Of a stretch of 54,635 nt of DNA, positions 44,450 to 51,629 are shown piece by piece. This DNA comes from an uncultured Chloroflexota bacterium (GTDB taxonomy: Bacteria; Chloroflexota; UBA11872; UBA12225). The position numbers and the translations under genes are program-made. The notes under the pieces were generated by a model that had not been told where the DNA came from, did not search any database, and worked only from the letters and a program-made list of their open reading frames with translations. Every line of letters begins with the position of its first letter. The stretch's first letter is position 1. The DNA lies in assembly GCA_902805635.1 (NCBI GenBank), contig CADCTC010000272.1, positions 1-54,635 of the forward strand. The letters are read 5' to 3'.

Positions 44450-45234
44450 TGGCTGCCTCCCATGCCCCACGAGCGCAAGTTGTCGAGACTGATGCGGACC
44501 GACTCCAGCGGGTCGCGGTCGCAACGGTCTTGCTCCACGCAGTGCCATTCCACCGCCGACTCGTCGGAAGCCTGGAGGATGGCTGGCCAGTCGAGGCCAC
44601 CCTCGCCCACCTCGGCGAACGTCGCGCGCTCATCGCGTGTCACGTCCTTCAGATGGGTGATGGGCACGCGGCCGGCGAACTGGCGGATCATGGCCGCGGG
44701 GTCCGATCCGCCCTTGTGGATCCAGTAGACGTCGGGCTCCCAGAAGACCAGCTCGGAGTCGGTTTGGCCGAGCAGAATGTCGATGCCGCGGTCACCAACC
44801 GGCGCCTCGGGCACCTGCGGGAACTCGAAGGCATGGTTGTGATAGCCGAACAGGATTCCTCGGTCGCGGCAGCGCTCGCCGATTCGGTTGAGCGATGCTG
44901 CGACCTCACGCCAACCCGCGGCGTCCTGCCGGCGCGCCTCCGGCAGCGCGGGGCAGATGATCCACTTGTTGCCGATCTCCAGGTTGTAATCGATGTCCGC
45001 GTCCAGCCTGTTCTCCAGCGTGTCCAGGCCAGTGTGGCTTGCCACCGGCTGAAGGCCGGTGTCGGACAGCAACCGGCGCATCTCCGCCGGGGACAGGCCG
45101 CCGTAGCCGGCGAACTGGATGCCGTCATAGCCGATTTCGGCGACGCGACTCACTACGCCGCGGAAGTCATCCTTGAGCTGGTCGCGGACGGTGTACAGCT
45201 GGAGCGCAACGGGGAGGCGTTTGAGTGTTGGCAT
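44446..45234 (-). CDS. Sugar phosphate isomerase/epimerase family TIM-barrel protein
   Basis: 262 residues, xylose-isomerase-like TIM barrel of the AP-endonuclease-2 superfamily. Start LPVALQLYTVRDQLKDDFRG (about 7-26) is typical, followed by AEIGYDGIQFAGYGG, IGNKWIICPALPEARR, ILFGYHNHAFEFPQVP (metal-binding His/Glu, near 128), WEPDVYWIHKGGSDPAAM, ITHLKDVTRDE (His, near 195) and EWHCVEQDRCDRDPLE (Glu). Members isomerise sugars; some act as 3-keto-glycoside eliminases together with Gfo/Idh enzymes. ATG 45234 is 29 bases from the divergent Gfo/Idh/MocA gene. The dehydratase gene is coupled downstream. Confidence 0.88.
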   Translation of the reverse strand: MPTLKRLPVALQLYTVRDQLKDDFRGVVSRVAEIGYDGIQFAGYGGLSPAEMRRLLSDTGLQPVASHTGLDTLENRLDADIDYNLEIGNKWIICPALPEARRQDAAGWREVAASLNRIGERCRDRGILFGYHNHAFEFPQVPEAPVGDRGIDILLGQTDSELVFWEPDVYWIHKGGSDPAAMIRQFAGRVPITHLKDVTRDERATFAEVGEGGLDWPAILQASDESAVEWHCVEQDRCDRDPLESVRISLDNLRSWGMGGSQ

Positions 45235-45263
45235 GGCCGGGCAAGTGTATAGTGCCGGCCGAT

Positions 45264-46316
45264 ATGGAGAAGGTTCGCTTCGGGATCATCGGCAGTGGTG
45301 GCATCGCGCGCGGGGCACACATCCCCCAGCTGCTCAGTCACGGAAAGGCGGAGATCGCCTGGTGTGCAGACGTGAGCGAGGCGACGGCCAAAGACGCGGC
45401 GGCGCGCGCCGGGACGGCTGACTGTGGCACCGACTACGTGGCGCTGCTGCGCGAGCGGCCGGTGGACGCGGTGACGATCGGCACCCCCCACAACGCGCAC
45501 CACGCGGCGGTAATGGCGGCGCTGGAGGCGGGCGTGCACGTCTGCTGCGAGAAGCCGCTGGCGATGAACGTCGCCGAGGCGCAGGAGATGGCCGAGCTGG
45601 CCCGCGCCAAGGGCGTGATCACGTTCGTGCCGTTCTCCTACTGGTTCGTGCCGGCCGCGCGGCTGCTCAAGGAGCTTATCGACCAGGGACACCTGGGCGA
45701 GATCCTGCACGTCACGGGCTATTACAGCCAGGGCAACGCGCTGACGCCCAACGCGACGATGACGTGGCGCTTCCAGAAGGAGATCGCCGGAAGCGGTGCG
45801 CTGGGCGACCTGGGGTCGCACTTGATCTCGCTGACCTACCTGTGGGCGGGGCCAGTCAAGCGCCTAACGGCGCAGATGAAGACATTCGTGCACGAGCGCA
45901 AGCTGCCGGGCAGCGACGAGATGGGCGCCGTGGACGTGGACGACGACGTGCAGCTGATCGGCGAGCTGGCCAGCGGCGGACTGATCAATCTCTCGGCATC
46001 GCGCACGTATGCCGGCAGAAATAACTACCAGCGGGTGGAGGTGAGCGGGCGCGAGGGTGGCGTGGTGTACGACAACTCGCATCCGGACGAGCTGCAGGTG
46101 AGCCTGGGCCGCGCCTGGCACGAGCGGAACGCCTGGGCGACGCTGCCCGTGGGGCGGCAGCACCGGCTGACGCAGCTGCACACCTTCGTGGACGCGATCC
46201 TGGAAGGCAAGGACCCGGCGGATGTGCGGCCGAACTTCGAGGTCGGACTTGAGGTGCAGAAGGTGATGGAGGCGGCGCAGCGGTCCGCCGAGAGCGGAGC
46301 CTGGGTAGATGTGTAG
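45264..46316 (+). CDS. Gfo/Idh/MocA family oxidoreductase
   Basis: 350 residues. NAD(P)-binding Rossmann fold, VRFGIIGSGGIARGAHIPQL (about 4-23), TIGTPHNAHHAAVMAALEAG and the catalytic Lys motif CCEKPLAMNVAEAQEM (near 98). C-terminal alpha/beta domain with GSGALGDLGSHLISLTYLW (the conserved GGGxxxDxGxH-like segment, near 172) and the end HTFVDAILEGKDP. Divergent from the sugar isomerase gene, with a shared 29-base spacer, so they are likely controlled together. Oxidises or reduces a sugar, inositol or glycoside at carbon; the specific substrate is unknown. Confidence 0.92.
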   Translation: MEKVRFGIIGSGGIARGAHIPQLLSHGKAEIAWCADVSEATAKDAAARAGTADCGTDYVALLRERPVDAVTIGTPHNAHHAAVMAALEAGVHVCCEKPLAMNVAEAQEMAELARAKGVITFVPFSYWFVPAARLLKELIDQGHLGEILHVTGYYSQGNALTPNATMTWRFQKEIAGSGALGDLGSHLISLTYLWAGPVKRLTAQMKTFVHERKLPGSDEMGAVDVDDDVQLIGELASGGLINLSASRTYAGRNNYQRVEVSGREGGVVYDNSHPDELQVSLGRAWHERNAWATLPVGRQHRLTQLHTFVDAILEGKDPADVRPNFEVGLEVQKVMEAAQRSAESGAWVDV

Positions 46317-46338
46317 AGGCACGGGCGAGGACTGAGCC

Positions 46339-47217
46339 GTGCTGGGACGTGGACGGCGCAGCGCAGCCAGGGCCCTGCGCCAAGCGCTGCGTCCGATGGC
46401 GCGGTGGGCGCTGCGGAATGAGGCTGCCGTCGAGGCAGGACCAAACCCGCGTCTCGACGCCGTTTCAGAGGAGCGGCGCCTCTCGACGGCGGGCGTGGAC
46501 TTCAACGACGGCGGGGCGCTCGCGCTGCTGCGGGACGTGTTCCCGCGCTACCGGGCGGAGTACGAGCGATTTCCGCACGAGTCGCCCGGTGACGGCGGCT
46601 TTTATCTGCGCAATGGCTACCTCGAGGCGGTGGACGCCGAGGTGCTGTACTGCTTCGTGCGGCACTTCCGGCCAGGGCGGGTGATAGAGGTCGGCAGCGG
46701 CTTCTCGACGCTGGTGACGCGCATGGCGATTGAGGCAAATGGAGGCGGTGCGCGCCTGATGTCGATCGACCCGCAGCCGCGCACCGCCATTCGCGCCGCA
46801 ATCGACGAGCACGTGGCCAGGCCGGTGGAGACGATTGAGCCGGCGTTCTTCGACCAGCTCGGCGAGAACGACGTGCTGTTCATCGACTCAAGCCACACCG
46901 TCGTTGGCGGTGGCGATGTAATTTACCTGTTTCTGGAAGTGCTGCCGCGCCTGCGTCCGGGGGTGCTGGTGCACGTCCACGACATCTTCTTGCCGTACGA
47001 CTATCCACGCCGCTGGGTCGCCGCGGGAAACACCGAGCAGTACCTGCTGCTGGCGTTCCTGAGCTTCAACCGGGAGTTCGAAGTGATGTGGCCAGGTGCA
47101 CACGTGCGCGGGCAGCACCTCCGCGAGCTGATGGCGGCGATTCCGAGCTGCACGGCAGAGACGTGGCCCGGCAGCTTTTGGATGAGGCGAGCCGCAGGGC
47201 CGTCGCGTCTCACTTAA
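46339..47217 (+). CDS. Class I SAM-dependent methyltransferase
   Basis: 292 residues. SAM-binding motif I RVIEVGSGFSTLVTRMA (near residue 112), acidic end of strand 2 LMSIDPQPRTAIRA (near 135), motif II/III LFIDSSHTVVGGGDVIYLF (near 175) and VLVHVHDIFLPYDYPRRW (near 208). N-terminal basic helix (GRRSAARALRQALRPMARW) may touch membrane or nucleic acid. Similar proteins sit in surface-polysaccharide clusters and methylate sugars. GTG 46339 is 22 bases after the Gfo/Idh stop, so it is probably cotranscribed with it. It ends convergently with the NHL gene, 265 bases away. Confidence 0.8.
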   Translation: MLGRGRRSAARALRQALRPMARWALRNEAAVEAGPNPRLDAVSEERRLSTAGVDFNDGGALALLRDVFPRYRAEYERFPHESPGDGGFYLRNGYLEAVDAEVLYCFVRHFRPGRVIEVGSGFSTLVTRMAIEANGGGARLMSIDPQPRTAIRAAIDEHVARPVETIEPAFFDQLGENDVLFIDSSHTVVGGGDVIYLFLEVLPRLRPGVLVHVHDIFLPYDYPRRWVAAGNTEQYLLLAFLSFNREFEVMWPGAHVRGQHLRELMAAIPSCTAETWPGSFWMRRAAGPSRLT

Positions 47218-47240
47218 CGTGAGTTAGCACATGCACCCGA

Positions 47241-47344
47241 TTTTTGTAGCCCTTTGTAGTCCTTTGTAGCCCCGGCCACACGGTAGACGGTGCTGAGCCC
47301 GGGCGCACGTGGCGCTTTGTGTCCATTTGTGTCGTTTTGTGTCC
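47241..47344. repeat. Two short tandem arrays of 10-bp units in a convergent spacer
   Basis: In the spacer 47218-47482 between two convergent genes there are two triplets of 10-base units. At 47241-47270: tttttgtagc, cctttgtagt, cctttgtagc. At 47315-47344: ctttgtgtcc, atttgtgtcg, ttttgtgtcc. Both share the core TTTGT(A/G) and a strict 10-bp period (one helical turn). No gene is present in the spacer. Confidence 0.7.
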
Positions 47345-47482
47345 CTTACTGACCGCCGATGCGCGTGCGATATCGTGCATCCCCTCTCTAGTAAGACGGA
47401 TTTGGGAGCAGAATCCGGCAGCCGGGGTGACGCTCGGGGGACCACACGCTGCGCCGCCCTCGGCATGATGGCGATCCGGACC

Positions 47483-49114
47483 TTAGTGGGCGTGGCGCGA
47501 CTCGTCGATCTCCAGCGTGCGCACGTCGCGCGTGGCGAGGTCGAGGACCCGGACGCGGTGATTGTTGGTGTCGGCGATGAAGAGCTGGCCGCGAGCAACG
47601 GCCAGGCCGCCGGGTTCCGAGAAGCGTGCCTGGGCCGCGGGACCGTCGGCGTATCCGCCGGGGGCGCCTGAGCCGGCGAACGAGCGGACTTCCCGCCGCG
47701 CGAGGTCGTACCGCTTGATGCGATGGTTGTAGGTGTCGGCCAGGAGGACCGACGGACCGTCCGGATCGTCATCCCACACGGCGACCGCGAGTGGGTGCTG
47801 GAGGCGAGCGACGTCACGCGTGCCACCGATGTCGCCGAAGTCGAACAGCCCGGCACCGAGCAGCGTGGAGACGTTGCCCGAATGCAGGTCGATCGCCCGC
47901 AAGGCGCTGGTCTCGCTGTCCGCGACATAGAGCGTCTTGCCGGCGCGGTCGAGCGCCAGGCCGGAGGGTTGGGCGAAGCACGCGGACTCCCGTGGACCGT
48001 CCACCAGCGCCTCGCGGCCCGTGCCAGCGAACGGGAGGATCGCGCCCGCGCGGAGATCCATGACCCAGATCTGATGCGTGCCGGCCATGGCGACGAATAG
48101 CAGGCCCGCGTCGTCATGCAGATCGACGTGCGAGCCTGCTTCGGTCGACGGACCGGCGTTGGGATCGGGCAGGAAGGCGAGGTCCCAAGGGCTGGAGAGC
48201 GGCACGTCGCGCGCGGCGCTGCCGCCGGGTGGAACCTCGCCGGCGGTGACGAAGCTGCGCGCCTGCTTGCCCGTGCCGGCGATTGTCGTGACGATGCCGC
48301 CTTCCGGACTGAGGCGGCGGATGGCGTGGTTCTCGGTGTCGGCGATATACATGACGCCGGTGCGCGAATCGAGCGCGATCCCCTGCGGCCAGTTGAAGCG
48401 CGCCTGGTCGGGAGGACCATCCACCAGCCCCGGCTCAGGGCCGCCGCCGATGTGGTGAACGGCGCCGTCCTGGACGCCGAGGCCCATAACGACGAGCCGG
48501 TGGTGGTTGCTGTCAGCGATGACGATGTGGCCGCGCCCGCGCTCGTCCACCGCGACCTTGCCGGGGAACGCGAGTGGCCCGGCCGTTTCCGGGGCTGTGA
48601 CCGCCGCGGCGCCGGCCGGACCAAGATCGAGTGGCTGGCGGTGCAGCAGGCCCTGCCCGTCGAACTCGGCGAGCATCTGCTCTACCACTGGGATGAGGCG
48701 CTCGGCCTCGAACTCACCCTCGTGGCGGGCGATGACCTTGCCGCGCGGATGGACGAACATGAGCGTTGGCCAGGCGCGGCAGGCGTAGGCGCCCCAGACG
48801 CGGAAGTCGTGGTCGTTGACCACCGGGTGGTGGATGCCGTGGCGGCGCACCGCCTGGGCCACCGCCTCGGTGGCGCGTTCCTCCGGGAACTTGGCTGAGT
48901 GCACGCCGATGACGGCGACCGTGTCCGGAAATCGGACTTCGAGCTCCCGCAACTGCGGGAGGATGTGAAGACAGTTAATTCAGCAAAAAGTCCAGAAGTC
49001 CAGGACCACCAGCTTGCCGCGCAGGTCGGCCAGCGTCAGGGGCCGGTTGGTATTCACCCATTCGGCCCCTGACGGGAAGTCGGGAGCGTTGACCGCGCCT
49101 GCAAACTTTGTCAC
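47483..49114 (-). CDS. NHL-repeat thioredoxin-like selenoprotein (NHLRC2 type) with in-frame UGA
   Basis: 543 residues if TGA at 48980-48982 is read as selenocysteine (residue 45). Thioredoxin-like domain (about 1-150): [30 protein letters not shown], then [35 protein letters not shown] and the cis-Pro loop [12 protein letters not shown]. The NHL beta-propeller follows (about 190-540) with repeats such as [38 protein letters not shown] and [20 protein letters not shown]. The family motif is CCINC; here the second Cys is Sec. Start GTG 49114 is fixed by an upstream in-frame TAG. Frame is open for about 500 codons after the UGA. A stem-loop right after it fits a bacterial SECIS. Gene callers would begin near TTG 48952. 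Confidence 0.85.
48944..48961 (-). promoter_or_regulatory. Candidate bacterial SECIS hairpin
   Basis: On the coding (minus) strand the message is CUCCCGC-AGUU-GCGGGAG: a perfect 7-bp stem with an AGUU tetraloop. Its first base is the 19th after the UGA codon and the loop begins 26 nt after it. Known bacterial SECIS elements lie within the coding region immediately after UGA, with the apical loop 16-37 nt away and a G in the first two loop bases, as here (second base G). Function is inferred from position and shape. Confidence 0.7.
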
Positions 49115-49160
49115 GCCACCATACTACCTAGAGAGTACCGCGCTACCTGAGTACCCTATG

Positions 49161-49201
49161 CGTGGCTTCGGCACCGTGGCTTCCAGGGTGCCGGAGCCAC
49201 G
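49161..49201. other. 15-bp inverted repeat in the leader of the selenoprotein gene
   Basis: CGTGGCTTCGGCACC at 49161-49175 pairs with GGTGCCGGAGCCACG at 49187-49201, leaving an 11-base loop; one G-U pair is the only irregularity. It lies 47 bases upstream of the selenoprotein GTG and about 147 bases upstream of the divergent 26-codon gene. It could be an operator or an RNA attenuator; on the plus strand a short T run (cttttgg) follows after about 15 bases. Otherwise 49115-49347 holds no gene. Confidence 0.45.
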
Positions 49202-49347
49202 AACCCTGACGCTCCTGCTTTTGGTGAGCGATTTACCACGTTAGGTGGCCCACTGGTGATGGTGTCCCGTGCCGTGTGGTCCGGAAATTGCTGCCACGTC
49301 AGGTGCTGTTAAGCGCCAAAGTCGGCGCGCAGGAGGGAGAGACCCAT

Positions 49348-49428
49348 ATGGCTCGCTATGGAATTGTCGGCACCGTTGTGCTTATCGTCCTGGTGGTGAT
49401 TGCGCTCAGGTTTTTGGGGGTGATCTAG
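49348..49428 (+). CDS. 26-residue single-helix membrane peptide
   Basis: Short open frame MARYGIVGTVVLIVLVVIAL plus RFLGVI. It consists almost entirely of one hydrophobic helix flanked by Arg residues. A very strong Shine-Dalgarno (aggagggaga at 49331-49340) lies 7 bases before the ATG, which is the main evidence that it is translated. TAG stop at 49426-49428. A hairpin gagcgcc-gggt-ggcgctc at 49485-49502 may end its transcript. Such microproteins are often missed by automatic callers. Function unknown. Confidence 0.55.
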   Translation: MARYGIVGTVVLIVLVVIALRFLGVI

Positions 49429-49712
49429 GTCAGTAGACGTACCACGAAAGGCAGTAAGCTGCTGGCCTAGAACCCTGTGACCCAGAGCGCCGGGTGGCGC
49501 TCCCGAGTAACGTGATGGCGGGCGCCGCCGTCGAGCGCTTCATGGCGGACTACGCACACACTTTGGAGGCCGCCGCCACCGACTGGATGGACGCCGAGCG
49601 GGACTTTCACGACACCGTGACGCTCAGCGGCGCCCAGTCTGAGCAATTGCCGGCCGCCGGCTGCCGTCCGGCTCGGCACCCCGGCCGCCGGGGTTCTGTC
49701 GCCTAACTAGCC

Positions 49713-50333
49713 CTAGGTGTGGGGCGAGCCGCCCCCTAGTACGCGCACACCGCGCCTCCCATCACCTGCGTCCCGGTGCGCCGGCTCATCACCTACCGCT
49801 GCCCCGAGAGTCGCGGCCACGCGCGACCGCTCGAACAGCCGGTCAAGCTCACGCTCATAGGCCGTGAGGCTCAGCTGCCCCCGCGCGAAGCGCTCCTTGA
49901 TCACACCCACCATCCCACGCTCAAACTCCGCGTGGCTAAGCTCGCCCACCACGTAGCGCCGCCGGAGGCGTTGCTCGGACGTCGGCCGTGAGTCGCCGCG
50001 CATGGACACGCCACCAGCCCCATCGTCTTCATCGTAGTCATAGTCGCTGACGCGCACCTGCTGTGCAGGCTGCCCGATGCCCGCGAAGGCACGGTAGACG
50101 AGAATGGCGACGATGGCCGTAAGTGCGAACGGACTGGCTAGCGCGAACAGCTCCATCGGCACCCCAACCACCGCAGCCATCGCGAGAAGCAAGAGCGCGC
50201 CAACCGCCATCAGCGTGCGGGCGAAGGCGCTGGAGTGCCACGTATGCGCTCTGCCCCGCCCCCGAGTTTCCCGCCGATCAGAGTCCACGCTCAACAGCTC
50301 CGCGCTTCGCATGCGTTCCGTGCTCCTATCCAT
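49713..50333 (-). CDS. SHOCT-domain membrane protein
   Basis: 206 residues. Two adjacent hydrophobic segments near 37-75 (LMAVGALLLLAMAAVVGV and ALASPFALTAIVAILVYRAF) form a hairpin in the membrane. An acidic linker follows, then two SHOCT-like helices: LRRRYVVGELSHAEFERGM (near 135) and IKERFARGQLSLTAYERELD (near 157); the second also resembles DUF1707. Such domains mediate oligomerisation at the C-terminus of membrane or secreted proteins. ATG 50333 is chosen because it lies just downstream of a good -10 (TACAAT) and a palindromic element. The 284 bases between 49428 and 49712 hold no credible gene. Confidence 0.75.
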   Translation of the reverse strand: MDRSTERMRSAELLSVDSDRRETRGRGRAHTWHSSAFARTLMAVGALLLLAMAAVVGVPMELFALASPFALTAIVAILVYRAFAGIGQPAQQVRVSDYDYDEDDGAGGVSMRGDSRPTSEQRLRRRYVVGELSHAEFERGMVGVIKERFARGQLSLTAYERELDRLFERSRVAATLGAAVGDEPAHRDAGDGRRGVRVLGGGSPHT

Positions 50334-50364
50334 GTGACCGGCATTGGCCCCGGCCGCGTACCGA

Positions 50365-50386
50365 TTGTAGGCCGGTGACGTCACCC
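50365..50386 (-). promoter_or_regulatory. -10 box with adjacent 12-bp palindrome
   Basis: Read on the minus strand, TACAAT (50370-50365) is a near-consensus -10 element 32 bases upstream of the SHOCT ATG. Four bases further upstream is a perfect 12-bp palindrome GGTGACGTCACC (50375-50386), which would fall between the -10 and -35 elements, a common operator position. No good -35 hexamer was identified, which fits an activator- or repressor-controlled promoter. Confidence 0.4.
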
Positions 50387-50518
50387 GCCGCCTTGTGCCG
50401 TAACTAGCAGTTCGGTCCCTGGGACGAGGCAGACCAGGACCGCCGCTTTGGTGGAGACTGGCGGGAGTTCCAGTTTGAGATTGTCTTGGTGGATGGCGTC
50501 CCGTGGGGACCAATTCAT

Positions 50519-50545
50519 GGCCCGGCGGCGAAGTGCCGCCGGGCC
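50519..50545 (-). terminator. Terminator-like hairpin downstream of the DUF5069 gene
   Basis: Perfect 11-bp stem: GGCCCGGCGGC at 50519-50529 and GCCGCCGGGCC at 50535-50545, with a 5-base loop. It lies 131 bases beyond the end of the minus-strand DUF5069 gene. There is no U tract, so it may terminate only with Rho or serve as a 3' stabiliser. Confidence 0.45.
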
Positions 50546-50675
50546 AACTTCCTGTGATTCGAGGTCTGGGGATCCGTACGCGTCCGTGGGAGCGCACGTC
50601 CTGAGCAGTGCCGCGCTGTCGCTGCGAAGGAGCAACGCGCCGACCTATGCTAACGGGTGCGCTGTTCCTCGGCGA

Positions 50676-51029
50676 CTACTCCTTCGGCCGATTGATGGTG
50701 AAGTTGAAGGTGCCCGCCTTGAGCGTTGGGCTGACTTCCTTCACACCGGCGACGAGCTCGTCATCGGAACTGGCCTTGGTGGCCAGGTCCAGAAACGTCT
50801 CCGGATCTACTTCTAGCGCGCCGAGGAGGCGCTTATCGGCGGGGCAAGGGTAGATGTAGTCGCCGATGGTGCCCTTGGCCTTGGCGCGCGCCTTGTCGGA
50901 CATGCGGGCCAGCCACTCGATGCCGCCGATGACGTTGGTGCGGGGACGAGGCTTCCACTCGCCATCGCGCCAGCCGCCATCGCGCACGTCGTTCGTCAGG
51001 GGTGCCTGCGGTGCTTCTGTCTGTGCCAT
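50676..51029 (-). CDS. DUF5069 family protein, copy A
   Basis: 117 residues. Family features: GGIEWLARMSDKARAKAKGT (about 35-54, the L-A-R-M-x-D-K-A-R-A motif) and IGDYIYPCPADKRLLGALEV (about 55-74), then ETFLDLATKASSDDELVAGV. DUF5069 proteins are small, helical and of unknown function, typical of Chloroflexota, Planctomycetes and similar groups. ATG 51029 with a GGAGGAAC ribosome site just upstream. A more divergent copy lies at 52916-53383, the two flanking MaoC and FabF. Confidence 0.85.
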   Translation of the reverse strand: MAQTEAPQAPLTNDVRDGGWRDGEWKPRPRTNVIGGIEWLARMSDKARAKAKGTIGDYIYPCPADKRLLGALEVDPETFLDLATKASSDDELVAGVKEVSPTLKAGTFNFTINRPKE

Positions 51030-51118
51030 TTCGGGTGTTCCTCCGTTGGCGCCTCTGCCGGCGCCACGGTGTGATTATGCACCGCAGGGCAAGCGACCAT
51101 GGAACACCCAGGGGCGCC

Positions 51119-51565
51119 CTACGCCGGACGCATGCGCATCAAGAGCCGCAGCGCGCCGCCCGACACGACGGCGCCGTCTTGATTGACGACCTCTAGCTCG
51201 AACCGGATCAATCCCGCCTTCGCGCGCGGGATGGCGCGCCGCTCGGCTACCCGGCCGCGCAGGTGGACCTGGTCGCCCGGGTAGACGGGAGCGGTGAACT
51301 TCCAATCATCGATGGCGCGGAAGGCGACGGTGGTGTCGGTAAGGATGCCGGTGCTCCAGGCAAGGCCGGTGGCGATGCCTACCATGAGCGCGCCGTGGAC
51401 GATGCGGCCCTTGAAGCCCTGCTGGCGGGCAAAGTCGTCGTCGGTGTGGAGGCGGTTGTCGTCGCCCGTGAGCCGGATGAACGCGTCGATGTCCTCGCGC
51501 GTTACCGGGCGCGGCGCGCTCTCGAAGGTGACGCCGTCTTCCAACTCTTCGAAATAGCTACCCAA
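51119..51565 (-). CDS. MaoC-like hotdog-fold dehydratase
   Basis: 148 residues. Hydrates enoyl thioesters: catalytic pair in RLTGDDNRLHTDDDFARQQG (Asp and His; about residues 31-50), followed by RIVHGALMVGIATGLAW and the C-terminal beta-sheet PVYPGDQVHLRGRV. ATG 51565. Placed directly downstream of the FabF gene on the same strand (64 bases), it may supply the dehydratase step of a fatty-acid or polyketide-type cycle. Confidence 0.88.
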   Translation of the reverse strand: MGSYFEELEDGVTFESAPRPVTREDIDAFIRLTGDDNRLHTDDDFARQQGFKGRIVHGALMVGIATGLAWSTGILTDTTVAFRAIDDWKFTAPVYPGDQVHLRGRVAERRAIPRAKAGLIRFELEVVNQDGAVVSGGALRLLMRMRPA

Positions 51566-51629
51566 GAAACGGATCCTTCGCTGCGCGCAGGATTTCAGGA
51601 GCCAGGGTCAAACGGCACCCACTGTGTGA

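Larger units (their letters stand above)
50334..50675. other. Intergenic region with promoter, palindrome and hairpin
   Basis: 342 bases without a credible gene; open frames in it are short or Arg-rich. It holds the promoter of the SHOCT gene (below) and a strong hairpin at 50519-50545. The remainder (50387-50518 and 50546-50675) shows nothing recognisable. Confidence 0.5.

Noticed and set aside
48950..48952. TTG as the true start of the NHL gene
   Set aside because: It begins in the middle of the thioredoxin fold and drops the redox motif; coding sequence continues upstream across the UGA to GTG 49114.
47483..49114. NHL gene as a pseudogene disrupted by a nonsense mutation
   Set aside because: Only one stop, exactly at a redox Cys position, with a SECIS-like stem after it and no other decay. 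Cannot be fully excluded without the genome's sel genes.
49494..49706. 70-codon frame after the microprotein
   Set aside because: It starts inside a hairpin, ends in an Arg/Pro-rich tail and has no ribosome site or family resemblance.
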